A stretch of DNA of 32,575 nucleotides from CAZAPG01 sp964486935 (GCA_964486935.1 CAZAPG010000062.1:1-32575), one strand, 5' to 3'; shown: positions 1 to 8,018, numbered from the stretch's first letter. Notes: generated by a model from the sequence alone, not told the origin. Translations and numbers: made by a program.

Positions 1-28
1 AAATGAAATTATTAGCAACCGGGAGGCT

Positions 29-853
29 ATGATGCACATTGAAAACACACAGTTAATTGGGTGGGCGCGGTTTGTTTATGGATTTGTCGCCCTCAATGCC
101 CTGGCCGGAGCTGTCATTCTCATTTTTCTGCCGGCCTATACCGATACGCTCTTCTTCTGGCCGATTAACCCGCCCATCAATGCCGGGTTGTTTGGAGTGC
201 TCTATTTGGGCGGGGCCGCGGCCGTTTCATTGGCGGCCTGGCGTAATGTGTGGGAGCCGGCTCGATATCTTGTTCCAATTTTAGTTGTAGCCGGGGTTCT
301 CATCTCGTGGGTTACGCTTTTGCATCTGGACAAATTTACCGCGGGCATACGGTTGGGGTATTGGCTGCTGGTTTATATTGGCGCGCCGGTGCTGGCTATT
401 GCAATCTATATAGCTCAGGAGCGACGACGGGCAACCTGGGCAGTAGCGGTTCCGGTGCGGCCGGTAACCCGCCGGGTTGCGGTGGTTACGGGGTGGCTGG
501 TGCTGGCAGCCGGTATTGCGCTTATTTTGTGGCCGGCCCCGGCTGTGGCCAACTGGCCCTGGCCCAACAGCCCCTTGATGGTTCGGGTTTTTGCCGCCTG
601 GTTTGGGGCGTTTGGCGCGGGGCTGCTCTGGTTTCAGGTGGAGCAAGATTGGCAGCGGCTGTGTCATCTGCCCAATCTGATGATTGCCGCCGCCGGGCTG
701 GATTTGCTGATGGTATTTGTTTACCGGCAGACTCTGACAACAACCAATCTAACCTTTTGGCTGTACTGCGGCCATCTGTTTTTGTTTGCGCTGGTGGGCA
801 TTGCGCTACGCCGGTTGCAGGCTCAACCCGCCGGGCAGGCGTTACCTTTGTAG
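29..853 (+). CDS. Multi-pass membrane protein, unknown function
   Basis: I do not recognise the family. The 274-residue product is almost entirely hydrophobic, and I count about eight likely transmembrane helices, starting near residues 10, 48, 78, 107, 150, 183, 212 and 240, with short charged loops between them. Trp and Pro are frequent at helix ends. A basic loop (ERRRATW, then RPVTRR near 131-148) splits the protein into two four-helix halves, which could reflect an internal duplication, although I see no clear repeat in the residues. Two Met codons lie at the start; GGGAGG sits just upstream at 21-26, so the first or second ATG could be used. There is no recognisable partner: the next gene downstream is a broken cupin and then an opposing gene. 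It stops at TAG. The coding call is firm; the function is unknown. Confidence 0.8.
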   Translation: MMHIENTQLIGWARFVYGFVALNALAGAVILIFLPAYTDTLFFWPINPPINAGLFGVLYLGGAAAVSLAAWRNVWEPARYLVPILVVAGVLISWVTLLHLDKFTAGIRLGYWLLVYIGAPVLAIAIYIAQERRRATWAVAVPVRPVTRRVAVVTGWLVLAAGIALILWPAPAVANWPWPNSPLMVRVFAAWFGAFGAGLLWFQVEQDWQRLCHLPNLMIAAAGLDLLMVFVYRQTLTTTNLTFWLYCGHLFLFALVGIALRRLQAQPAGQALPL

Positions 854-984
854 ACAATTCTCTAACAGAAATTCGTTACCCAAATCAAAATAACATATCC
901 AAAAACAAATTCTGAAAGGAGCCGTCACGAGCGTTAGCGCGCCACTTTGGTAAACTGGATTATTGAACAAAGAAGGGCAAAATC

Positions 985-1296
985 ATGAAAATAGAAACTA
1001 TCAGCCAGCGTGAGAATATTCTCATCAGAAGACACATTTTGGGGCCGGATGAAGCCCTGCCGTGGCACACAGATTTATGCCACCGCTTCTCGGTTACCAT
1101 CTAGGGCGACTCGTTGAGCATCGAATTTCGGGACTCGGACAAGATTGAGACTTTTGCGGTTTACCCCGGCCTGACCGGCTGGGACCAGCCGGAGCCAAAA
1201 GTGCATCGCGGCCTCAACAGTGGCAAAACTACTTATGAGGAAGTGGTTATCTTTTTCCTGAGCGCGCCCGATATGGAACCGCAACCCAGGGCATAA
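985..1296 (+). pseudogene. Small cupin-like protein interrupted by an in-frame TAG
   Basis: Reading from the ATG at 985, codons 1-39 give a plausible protein start with a PWHTD motif at residues 26-30. Codon 40 is TAG (1102-1104), and the same frame then stays open for 64 more codons to a TAA at 1294-1296. Both halves read like one cupin of about 103 residues: the HxD-type motif comes first, and VHRG followed by YEEVVIFF comes in the second half. TAG is used as an ordinary stop by neighbouring genes, so programmed readthrough is unlikely. The simplest readings are a recent nonsense mutation or a single-base assembly error (from GAG, CAG, AAG or TGG). Only a weak ribosome site (AGAAGGG) precedes the ATG. 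The cupin assignment rests on motif layout only. Confidence 0.55.
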
Positions 1297-1319
1297 CCCC
1301 CGTACCCAACACCACATTG

Positions 1320-1363
1320 ACCGCCGACCGCCGAAAAATCTCAATAGTATGGCGGTCGGCGGT
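1320..1363. terminator. Perfect 13-bp inverted repeat between converging genes
   Basis: ACCGCCGACCGCC at 1320-1332 is the exact reverse complement of 1351-1363, with an 18-base spacer. It sits between the broken cupin (ending at 1296) and the end of the opposing CpaF-type gene (1385). A very GC-rich stem in this place suggests a two-way transcription stop. The loop is long and there is no good T run on either side, so a factor-independent terminator is only a tentative call. Confidence 0.45.
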
Positions 1364-1384
1364 TATATTGCCAAATCAAGAAAA

Positions 1385-2770
1385 TTAATAAGCGCCAAAG
1401 ATATTGGCCGGTAAATGAATACCGGCGGCTTCAATTCGGTCGTAAAATTTGGGGCGAATGCCGGTTGGTTTCAGCCGGCCTATCACCCTGTCATTTTCTA
1501 TGCCCTGCTGCTCAAAGGCAAAAATGTCGGACATGACAATGACGTCGCCTTCCATCCCCTGCACTTCGGTAATGTTGATGACCCGGCGGCTGCCATCGCG
1601 CAGGCGCTGCTGCTGAATTATCAAATCCACGGCCGAGGCAATCTGCTCCCGAATGGCCCGCACCGGCAAGTCCATCCCCGCCATCAGGCACATCGTTTCC
1701 AGCCGCGACAGCATATCCCGCGGGCTGTTGGCGTGGGCCGTGGTCAAACTGCCATCGTGACCGGTGTTCATGGCCTGCAACATGTCCAGCGTTTCGCCGC
1801 CGCGACACTCGCCAACCACCACCCGGTCGGGCCGCATCCGCAGGGTGTTGATGACCAAATCCTGAATGGTCACTTCGCCTTTGCCCTCGATGTTGGGCGG
1901 GCGAGACTCAAGGGTGACGACGTGCTCCTGCCGCAATTGCAGTTCTGCCGCGTTTTCAACGGTGATGATGCGCTCGTCGCCGGGAATAAAAGAAGAGAGC
2001 ACATTGAGCAGGGTTGTTTTGCCGGAGCCGGTGCCGCCGGAAACAATAATATTCAGCCTGGCCTTGACGCACGCTTTAAGAAACTCGGCGGTTTCACTTG
2101 ATATCGAGCCAAATCTAACCAGGTCGTCAATAGTCAACGGGTCTTTTTCAAATTTTCGGATAGTCAGGGTGGGGCCGTTAAGGGCCAGGGGCGGCACAAT
2201 GGCGTTAACGCGAGAGCCATCGGGCAGGCGGGCGTCTACATAGGGCGAGCTTTCGTCGATGCGCCGGCCCAGCGGCGATACAATCCGGTCGATGACTTTC
2301 ATAACGTGCTCGTTACTTTCAAAAGTAACGTTGGTGAGGGTCAGTTTACCTTTGCGCTCAACAAACACTTTGTTGGGGCCGTTGACCATAATTTCACTAA
2401 CTGACTCATCCGACAGCAAAACCTCGATGGGGCCAAAACCAAGAATCTCGGCGGCAATACCCTCAAACAAACGCTCCCGTTCCGACCGGCTGAGAACCGT
2501 GTTTTCCTGCTGCAATATCTGGTCAAATAATTCCTGAATGGTGCGGCGCACTTCGTCGGTACGGGAGACATCCATGGCCGGGTCCAATTCCGCCACCAGC
2601 CGGTCCTGAATCCGCTCTTTTAAATCCTTAAATGCGTCTCGCTGGGCCGCGGAAGGCGCCCGGCGGCGCTGCTCCATAGATTGGGGCCTGACAGGTTGGG
2701 GCGTAGCATCCGGTTTGGACCTGCCAGCATCTACCTGGCCGCCTTTTTCAATACGTTTTAATAACGACAT
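1385..2770 (-). CDS. CpaF/TadA-family type II/IV secretion ATPase
   Basis: This is a hexameric ATPase of the kind that powers Tad/Flp pilus assembly or related secretion machines at the inner face of the membrane. Residues from the chosen start: a basic, Pro-rich leader (1-45), an N-terminal domain with GFGPIEVLLSD at 111-121, Walker A GGTGSGKT at 245-252, RPDRVVVGECRGGE at 313-326 (Walker B region) and the His box TGHDGSLTTAHANS at about 336-349. At 461 residues it is the normal family length. An upstream in-frame ATG at 2797 exists, but AAGGAG sits seven bases before the ATG at 2770, which favours the shorter form. No TadB, TadC, pilin or prepilin peptidase gene lies beside it here. Orphan copies are known; the symbol is withheld because cpaF and tadA cannot be told apart from this alone. 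Confidence 0.92.
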   Translation of the reverse strand: MSLLKRIEKGGQVDAGRSKPDATPQPVRPQSMEQRRRAPSAAQRDAFKDLKERIQDRLVAELDPAMDVSRTDEVRRTIQELFDQILQQENTVLSRSERERLFEGIAAEILGFGPIEVLLSDESVSEIMVNGPNKVFVERKGKLTLTNVTFESNEHVMKVIDRIVSPLGRRIDESSPYVDARLPDGSRVNAIVPPLALNGPTLTIRKFEKDPLTIDDLVRFGSISSETAEFLKACVKARLNIIVSGGTGSGKTTLLNVLSSFIPGDERIITVENAAELQLRQEHVVTLESRPPNIEGKGEVTIQDLVINTLRMRPDRVVVGECRGGETLDMLQAMNTGHDGSLTTAHANSPRDMLSRLETMCLMAGMDLPVRAIREQIASAVDLIIQQQRLRDGSRRVINITEVQGMEGDVIVMSDIFAFEQQGIENDRVIGRLKPTGIRPKFYDRIEAAGIHLPANIFGAY

Positions 2771-2829
2771 CTCTTTTCTCCTTAATAATAAGGCCACCTT
2801 TTATTTGCAATGAGCCAGGTTGCTTTAAA

Positions 2830-2859
2830 ATAAAAAGCCACAATCCCTCAAAAGGTCAA
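2830..2859 (-). promoter_or_regulatory. Candidate promoter for the CpaF-type gene
   Basis: On the minus strand TTGACC (2859-2854) is followed, 18 bases on, by TTTTAT (2835-2830). The -35 matches consensus in five of six positions, the -10 in four. It lies about 60 bases before the ATG at 2770. Confidence 0.4.
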
Positions 2860-2924
2860 CACCTGGATATGGATTGCGACTTGAAACAATTGAGCGTTAA
2901 TGATGGTAGCCATTCCCCCACCCT

Positions 2925-2970
2925 GTTTACGATTAACGATTGGGCTGCTAGAGTTTGTGCAATCGTAAAC
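2925..2970. repeat. Perfect 10-bp inverted repeat
   Basis: GTTTACGATT (2925-2934) pairs exactly with AATCGTAAAC (2961-2970) across 26 bases. It lies upstream of the minus-strand promoter of the CpaF-type gene, so it may be a protein-binding site or an RNA hairpin. There is no further support. Confidence 0.4.
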
Positions 2971-3151
2971 CGTTGTAGATACTCTTAGCTTTCCGAATGA
3001 TAATACCCGTCAATAAGAGGGGGGCTTAGTGAAACCCTGAGCGTAACGCTTGCAGAATACCACCATCGTAAGACTAAAAAGTATTTAATTGTAACCAAAA
3101 TTACAATAGCACGCGCCGGTTGATTTGTCAAAACAAAAATATGTAAGCCAG

Positions 3152-3248
3152 GGGTGCGTCCCAAATTTTAGGAAATTGGGACAAACCCGGGGGAATTCGG
3201 AGGGATACCCCCCGTTCCCCCAGTCTGTTCCCAAAATTTGGGACAGAC
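3152..3248. repeat. Two related TCCCAA...TTGGGA hairpins in tandem
   Basis: The first hairpin (3152-3188) has outer arms GGGT/ACCC, inner arms GTCCCAA(A)TTT and AAATTGGGAC, and a short TAGG loop. The second (3223-3248) has arms GTCTGTTCCCAAA and TTTGGGACAGAC with one bulged base. Both share the TCCCAA/TTGGGA core and are separated by a G- and C-run-rich linker. They lie just upstream of the ftsK promoter. They could be a dispersed intergenic repeat element or a paired binding site. Confidence 0.5.
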
Positions 3249-3286
3249 CCTAAGCCAGCCCGGCACTTTTAAAATTGCCAGCTTCA

Positions 3287-3295
3287 TGCTACAAT
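3287..3295 (+). promoter_or_regulatory. Extended -10 element for ftsK
   Basis: TGCTACAAT matches the extended -10 form TGnTAtAaT. The -35 is poor (TTTTAA near 3267). Transcription would begin near 3302, about 20 bases before the chosen ATG. This argues against an in-frame ATG at 3275, which would lie upstream of the transcript. Confidence 0.45.
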
Positions 3296-3322
3296 GGTAC
3301 AAAACATTTGTGCTGTTTTGCT

Positions 3323-5659
3323 ATGAACAAAAAATCAACCTCACCCCGCACCCGGCGGGGCGCAACAAAATATCAACAAACCGAAGGGCCAACCCTGAGA
3401 CCCGAAATAATCGGCACTATTTTGCTGATTTTGGCCGGCATTACCCTGCTGACCCTGTTTACGCCTAACCCCGGCACGCTGGCCGCCAGTTGGATTGAGG
3501 TGCTCCGCTTTATGATTGGTTGGGGCCGCTATGTATTTTGGATTATCTTGACTTCGCTGGCTGTTTGGTTTTTTAGAGCCTACACCACCGAAACCGAAGA
3601 TGAAAGGTGGGAAAAGCCGATTGGCGCCTTTCTGTTTTTGGGCCTGTTGCTGGTCGCCTTTCACCTTATCAGCCCCGGCGATGGTTTGATTGAGCCGGGC
3701 GGCGGAGGCGTTATTGGCTGGGTGCTGGGCGAATTGCTCCGTTCAGCCTTGGGCACAGCCGGTACCGTGGTGGTATTATTAGGGTTGCTGCCCATCATTA
3801 TTATTTTGGTGAGCGGCCTGTCGCTGCGCCAGCTTTTTCAAATTACCCGCGATTTGTACTACCGCTTTCAGGATTATCGCCATTTTCGCCAGTTGACCAT
3901 CAACCCTCCCCTGGCCAAACCCCGAACCCCGGAACCCAAAACCAGGTTGATTACCCGCATGTTTCCCGACGCCCGCAGCAAGCAAGTTACCTCAACCATA
4001 GAACGCCCCGATGACGGCTCGCCCATTGTGGTCACGGGCACGGCCAAAGAGTTGCCTGTGCCCAATGAAACCGGCCAGATACCGCAGTTGCCGGCCGGCG
4101 CTTCGGCTTCGGAACTTGGCCCCGGCGCAAGCAGCCAGCACTGGCAATTGCCGCCGGTTCAACAAATTTTTGATGAAGGGCATGAAATTGAAATCAGCGA
4201 GGCCGAAATTCGCCAGCGAGTCAAAGTGATAGAAGAAACGCTGCTCAGCTTTGGCGTTGAGGCCAAAGTGCGCGAGATTAACCAGGGACCGGCTGTCACC
4301 CAATTTAGCCTTGAGCCGGGTTATATGGCCACCAAAGATGCCAAAGGCAACCCGCGCAAGGTGCGGGTCTCGCGCATTGTAAACCTGGCCAACGACCTGG
4401 CCCTGGCCCTGGCTGCCGCGCCTATCCGTATTGAAGCGCCCATTCCGGGGCGGCCTTACGTAGGGTTAGAAGTGCCCAACTCGGCCACCAATCTGGTCAC
4501 GCTGCGCAACCTGATGGAGTCTGACCGCTTCTACCGCCATTTGGGGCCGCTCAAACTGGCCCTGGGGCAAGATGTGTCGGGCCAATCCTTTGTGGCCGAT
4601 TTGGCCTCGATGCCGCACCTGCTCATTGCCGGCGCTACCGGGTCGGGCAAGAGTGTCTGCATTAATGCCATTATTGCCTGCCTGGTGAGCACCCACACCC
4701 CGGAAACGCTGCGCCTGCTGATGATTGACCCCAAAATGGTGGAACTTGTCAATTACAACGGCATTCCCCATTTGCTGGCCCCGGTGGTGACAGAACTGGA
4801 AAAGGCCATTGGCGTTTTAAGCTGGGCCACCCGCGAGATGGACCGCCGCTACAAGTTGTTTGCCAAAGAACGGGTGCGTAACCTGGAAGCCTACAACGAA
4901 AAGGCCGAGCGCGAGAACGGGGAAATACTGCCCTACATTGTGATTATTATTGACGAGTTGGCCGACATGATGATGATGGCCCCCGATGAGGTGGAAAAAA
5001 CCATTGCCCGCATTGCTCAAATGGCTCGCGCCACCGGCATGCATTTAATTTTGGCTACCCAGCGCCCCTCGGTAGATGTAGTGACCGGCTTAATTAAAGC
5101 CAACTTTCCGGCCCGCATTGCCTTTGCCGTCAGCAGCCAAATCGACTCGCGGGTTATTTTAGACTCACCGGGCGCGGAGCGGTTGCTGGGCAAGGGTGAC
5201 ATGCTCTATATGGCCGCAGATTCGGCCAAGCTGCGGCGGTTGCAGGGCGTCTTTGTATCTGACCTGGAGTTGAACCGGTTGGTGCATTTCTGGAAAAGTT
5301 CCGTACCCACCCAGGCCAGAACGCCACGCGGCCCGGTGCAAATGCCCAGCGATTTGGTGCAGCAATCGCTCTGGGAAGATTTGGCCAGGGCCGAGGAGTC
5401 CAGAGACGAAGATGACGACCTGCTGGAAAAGGCCATCGCCGAGGTGCGCTCTCAGGGGCGGGCTTCAGTCTCGCTGTTGCAGCGCCGGCTGCGAATTGGT
5501 TACGCGCGCGCGGCCCGTTTGATTGATGAAATGGAAGCCCAGGGTATCATTGGGCCAGACGAAGGCGGCGGGCGGGCGCGGCCTGTTTTAATTTCGCAGG
5601 CAGATGACGAGGCTGACCCGCTGGCCGACGAAGACGAATGGGAGGAAGAGGAGGATTAA
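3323..5659 (+). CDS. ftsK: FtsK/SpoIIIE-family DNA translocase
   Basis: A membrane-anchored ATP-driven pump that moves chromosome ends through the closing division septum. The 778-residue product starts with a basic tail, then four hydrophobic helices within about residues 30-185, then a Pro- and charge-rich linker. The motor core follows: an alpha/beta domain with EISEAEIRQRVKVIEETLLSFGV-type opening at about residue 288, Walker A GATGSGKS near residue 436 and Walker B IVIIIDELAD near 538. The C-terminal winged-helix gamma domain (about 700-765, with LLQRRLRIGYARAARL) reads the polar KOPS-like sequences. An acidic EDEWEEEED tail ends it. An earlier in-frame ATG at 3275 is disfavoured because it precedes the likely transcript start. 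No clear ribosome site lies before either ATG. A NUDIX gene begins four bases after the stop. Confidence 0.96.
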   Translation: MNKKSTSPRTRRGATKYQQTEGPTLRPEIIGTILLILAGITLLTLFTPNPGTLAASWIEVLRFMIGWGRYVFWIILTSLAVWFFRAYTTETEDERWEKPIGAFLFLGLLLVAFHLISPGDGLIEPGGGGVIGWVLGELLRSALGTAGTVVVLLGLLPIIIILVSGLSLRQLFQITRDLYYRFQDYRHFRQLTINPPLAKPRTPEPKTRLITRMFPDARSKQVTSTIERPDDGSPIVVTGTAKELPVPNETGQIPQLPAGASASELGPGASSQHWQLPPVQQIFDEGHEIEISEAEIRQRVKVIEETLLSFGVEAKVREINQGPAVTQFSLEPGYMATKDAKGNPRKVRVSRIVNLANDLALALAAAPIRIEAPIPGRPYVGLEVPNSATNLVTLRNLMESDRFYRHLGPLKLALGQDVSGQSFVADLASMPHLLIAGATGSGKSVCINAIIACLVSTHTPETLRLLMIDPKMVELVNYNGIPHLLAPVVTELEKAIGVLSWATREMDRRYKLFAKERVRNLEAYNEKAERENGEILPYIVIIIDELADMMMMAPDEVEKTIARIAQMARATGMHLILATQRPSVDVVTGLIKANFPARIAFAVSSQIDSRVILDSPGAERLLGKGDMLYMAADSAKLRRLQGVFVSDLELNRLVHFWKSSVPTQARTPRGPVQMPSDLVQQSLWEDLARAEESRDEDDDLLEKAIAEVRSQGRASVSLLQRRLRIGYARAARLIDEMEAQGIIGPDEGGGRARPVLISQADDEADPLADEDEWEEEED

Positions 5660-5663
5660 GCGT

Positions 5664-6146
5664 TTGACCAACCAGACCCCCAACCCGCGCAAAATGACAA
5701 ATGGCCAACAACCGTCGCCCAACGCCTCTGCCAAACCCTATGCGGTGCGGGCCTTATTGATTGATAACGGCAAAATATTGCTGATTCACCACGTTTTTAA
5801 CGACCCAGCGATGTTTGGCAAGTGGACCTTTCCCGGCGGCCGGCTTGACCCCCACGAAACCGACCCGCTGGAAACCCTGCACCGGGAAATGCAAGAGGAG
5901 CTATCCGTAAATATTGAAGTTACCGGCAAAGTGGGCGTGTTTTACAGTCGCTCCGGCTGGGATTATACCATTTTTGGGGCGCGGCCGTTGGGAGAGCTTG
6001 GCCCCTTCAAAGCCGATGAAATTAGAGAAATCGCCTGGCTCACCCCCGCCGAAGTATACGAGTGGCACGTTAAAGAACGGCTGCAATTTGGCTTTGAAAT
6101 GGAGGCCGTTTCAAAATATCTAAAATTATTCCCCTGGCCGTGGTAG
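5664..6146 (+). CDS. NUDIX hydrolase
   Basis: Predicted to cleave a nucleoside diphosphate linked to another moiety; the substrate cannot be named. The core runs from about residue 25, with WTFPGGRLDPHE and HREMQEEL forming a NUDIX box that carries one extra residue between the first Glu and the RE element compared with the usual GX5EX7REUXEEXGU spacing. The start is uncertain. A TTG at 5664 has AGGAGG nine bases ahead and lies four bases after the ftsK stop, which suggests translational coupling. The ATG at 5694 (eleventh codon in this reading) has no visible ribosome site but would drop only a polar, low-complexity leader. It ends with a Trp-rich PWPW tail at a TAG. Confidence 0.9.
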   Translation: MTNQTPNPRKMTNGQQPSPNASAKPYAVRALLIDNGKILLIHHVFNDPAMFGKWTFPGGRLDPHETDPLETLHREMQEELSVNIEVTGKVGVFYSRSGWDYTIFGARPLGELGPFKADEIREIAWLTPAEVYEWHVKERLQFGFEMEAVSKYLKLFPWPW

Positions 6147-6188
6147 AGTTTGTAGAGTTGGTTAACTGACCTGACTCACTAAACTCTA
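6144..6188. terminator. Inverted repeat between converging genes
   Basis: TAGAGTTT (6144-6151) pairs perfectly with AAACTCTA (6181-6188), spanning the short gap between the NUDIX stop and the stop of the opposing small membrane protein. The arms are AT-rich and the loop is 29 bases, so terminator function is only possible. Confidence 0.3.
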
Positions 6189-6449
6189 TTAACTCGAAAC
6201 CCTATCTTCGGCGGGAACGCCGTTGTAACAATCGTTTAATTTATCTACCATTTCGGCCCGTTTTTGAGCCGTCAGATACGCTCCCCGCAAAAACGAAATG
6301 ACCAGCAGCAGAAACGCCAGCCCCAGCCCCATCGCCGGCCACCAGTTAAATACGCCCCACTGGGGCCGAACAATGGCCATAACCACCATACCCGGCAGTG
6401 AAATCGCTCCTGCCGTCAAAGCCAGCCGGGTTATTTTTTTAGGCGACAT
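6189..6449 (-). CDS. Small two-helix membrane protein, unknown function
   Basis: An 86-residue protein of unrecognised family. After a short basic start (MSPKKITR) there are two hydrophobic stretches, at about residues 8-27 and 38-56, each long enough to span a membrane. A polar, charged C-terminal tail of about 30 residues (QKRAEMVDKLND and onward) probably lies in the cytoplasm. AAGGAG at 6455-6460 lies five bases before the ATG at 6449, making this a well-supported start; an upstream in-frame ATG at 6464 has no such site. It follows the HAD phosphatase gene by 14 bases on the same strand and is probably cotranscribed with it. Confidence 0.75.
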   Translation of the reverse strand: MSPKKITRLALTAGAISLPGMVVMAIVRPQWGVFNWWPAMGLGLAFLLLVISFLRGAYLTAQKRAEMVDKLNDCYNGVPAEDRVSS

Positions 6450-6463
6450 GTAAACTCCTTTCA

Positions 6464-7051
6464 TTAACTACCCAGCCACGGCCTGATATCAACACCGAGC
6501 ATACCGGCGCGCCGGGCGCCTTCAAGGCCCAACTCACTGTCTTCAAAAACCACGCAGGCGGTCGGCTCAACGTTCAGGCGGCGGGCGCACTCCAAAAAGG
6601 TGTCCGGGGCCGGTTTGCCGTGTTGCACGTCTTCCGATGTCACCACGGTATCAAAAAAGCCGTCCAGCCCAATGGCCTTCAGCGCAGAATTGACCACTGG
6701 CGAGATGCCCCCGGTCGCCACCGCCATCGGCAGCCGCCCTTTGTATTGTCTGGCAATCGCTATCACCGGCTCGATGGGTTTGGCCTGGGGTAGATACTTT
6801 TCAAGAAACAGTTTTTCTTTAGCTGTGGCAATCTGGCGGGGGTTTAGCTGATAACCAAACTCTTCGTTCAAAATTTCCACAATCCTGTCGCTGGGCACGC
6901 CGGCCAAATTGTAAAACAGCGATTCCGGAAAGTTCGCTTTTTGGGCTTGCACAGTTTCCTGCCAGGCCAGGTAGTGCAGCGGCATGGTATCCACCAGCGT
7001 GCCGTCCGAGTCGAAGATGAGGCCCTGTATGTGGGGGTCAATTGTAATCAT
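6464..7051 (-). CDS. HAD-superfamily phosphatase, beta-phosphoglucomutase-like
   Basis: A cytosolic phosphohydrolase or phosphomutase acting through an aspartyl-phosphate. Motif I is DSDGTLVDT near residues 14-22 from the chosen start: the first Asp is the expected nucleophile and the second the acid/base. The helical cap follows. Motif II is the ATGG stretch near residue 110, the motif III Lys sits in HGKPAPD, and motif IV is VVFEDSELGLEGA. The usual DFDG of the family reads DSDG here, a tolerated change. At 195 residues it fits the small beta-PGM/YqaB-like group. AAGAGG lies before the ATG at 7051, so the longer in-frame start at 7081 is disfavoured. Placement downstream of mutM suggests, without proving, a housecleaning role on damaged sugars or nucleotides. 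Confidence 0.88.
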   Translation of the reverse strand: MITIDPHIQGLIFDSDGTLVDTMPLHYLAWQETVQAQKANFPESLFYNLAGVPSDRIVEILNEEFGYQLNPRQIATAKEKLFLEKYLPQAKPIEPVIAIARQYKGRLPMAVATGGISPVVNSALKAIGLDGFFDTVVTSEDVQHGKPAPDTFLECARRLNVEPTACVVFEDSELGLEGARRAGMLGVDIRPWLGS

Positions 7052-7136
7052 AGGTTTCCTCTTTTTTAATACAAAAGGCACAAAGTTTTAATCTTTTATG
7101 TTCAGCGCCATTGGGAGTCCCAATCTGGCATACCTT

Positions 7137-7934
7137 TTATTTTTGACACCGAGGGCAAAAATGGGTCGAGCGCCCGCCCAGCACAATCCGCAGAATTTCG
7201 GCGCCGCAGGTGAGGCAGGGTTCGCCGCTGCGGCTGTAAACCTGAAAATGGTTCTGAAACTCGCCGCCCCGGTAAACCGAATCCAGACTGGCCCCTTTGT
7301 GCGTAATGCCGGCGTTGAGCGTCTGCCGGATGGCGTGATAGAGCCGCTCCAGTTCTGCCCCGGTCAGCGTGTCGACCTGCCGGCGCGGGTCAATTTTAGC
7401 CAGGTGACAACTTTCATCGGCGTAAATGTTGCCGATGCCGGCAATGAACTGCTGGTTGAGCAGCAGCGGCTTCAATCGCCCGGCGCGCCGGCCAAACAGC
7501 GCCTTGAAATCATCGGGGCTGAAATCATCGGCCAGCGGCTCCGGCCCCAGTTTGCCGACCACCTGATTGGGGTCGGTTACAAGATAGACCCGGCCAAACT
7601 TGCGGGTATCTTTGAAGCGAAGCTGATGCCGGTTGTCCAAATCAAAAATAGTGCGGACGTGCGGGTCTGGTTCGTCGGTGGCCGGCACAACCAGCAAATC
7701 GCCGCTCATCTTTAAATGCAGCAGCAGCGTGTCGCCGCCGGATAGATGAAATTGCAAATATTTGCCGCGCCGGGTAATGGCCTCGATGCGCTGGCCGGGC
7801 AGCCGTTTTTTCAGTTGGGGAATGGGCGTTTTAACAGAGTTGGGCCACAGCACCGTAACGCCGGTAAAGGTGCGCCCCACCAGCGGGCCGCGCAGCCCGC
7901 GCGCTATAGTTTCAACTTCGGGTAGTTCTGGCAT
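7137..7934 (-). CDS. mutM: Formamidopyrimidine-DNA glycosylase
   Basis: Removes oxidised purines such as 8-oxoguanine from DNA and nicks the resulting site (base excision repair). The protein starts with the diagnostic MPELPEVE, giving the catalytic N-terminal Pro after Met removal and the following Glu. RRGKYL near residue 57 supplies the conserved Lys. The helix-two-turn-helix region has FIAGIGNIYADE near residue 165. A C-terminal zinc finger is complete: CLTC, sixteen residues, CPRC. At 265 residues it is the normal family length, so it is likely active. A promoter lies at 7989-8018; the HAD and small membrane protein genes follow on the same strand after 85 bases. Confidence 0.96.
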   Translation of the reverse strand: MPELPEVETIARGLRGPLVGRTFTGVTVLWPNSVKTPIPQLKKRLPGQRIEAITRRGKYLQFHLSGGDTLLLHLKMSGDLLVVPATDEPDPHVRTIFDLDNRHQLRFKDTRKFGRVYLVTDPNQVVGKLGPEPLADDFSPDDFKALFGRRAGRLKPLLLNQQFIAGIGNIYADESCHLAKIDPRRQVDTLTGAELERLYHAIRQTLNAGITHKGASLDSVYRGGEFQNHFQVYSRSGEPCLTCGAEILRIVLGGRSTHFCPRCQK

Positions 7935-7988
7935 AATTTATCCAACTGCTAACCGTTGGCCGGATGATGAGATTGAAACAACCCGCTT

Positions 7989-8018
7989 ATTATACTCAGC
8001 AGGCAGCCCAATGAGCAA
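7989..8018 (-). promoter_or_regulatory. Candidate mutM promoter
   Basis: On the minus strand TTGCTC (8018-8013) precedes a perfect TATAAT (7994-7989) by 18 bases. The predicted transcript starts near 7982, about 48 bases before the mutM ATG. Confidence 0.5.

Larger units (their letters stand above)
2771..3322. other. Gene-free divergent spacer with several palindromes
   Basis: About 550 bases separate the divergent CpaF-type gene and ftsK. I see no convincing small gene. It holds the minus-strand promoter at 2830-2859, an inverted repeat at 2925-2970, a short palindrome AGCGTAACGCT at 3040-3050, two related hairpins in 3152-3248 and an extended -10 for ftsK at 3287-3295. The left half is visibly more AT-rich than the flanking genes. 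Confidence 0.6.

Noticed and set aside
1102..1104. Amber codon recoding (pyrrolysine or readthrough) in the cupin-like gene
   Set aside because: TAG ends several clearly normal genes in the window (for example at 851-853 and 6144-6146), and no recoding element or tRNA was seen.
1415..2101. Long open frame on the plus strand opposite the CpaF-type gene
   Set aside because: It lies wholly within a gene with complete ATPase motifs on the minus strand; the translated product has no recognisable domain and a His/Gln/Pro-skewed composition typical of a shadow frame.
7098..7715. Plus-strand open frame opposite mutM
   Set aside because: It overlaps a complete mutM with its zinc finger and PELPEVE start; it has no ribosome site and no domain pattern.
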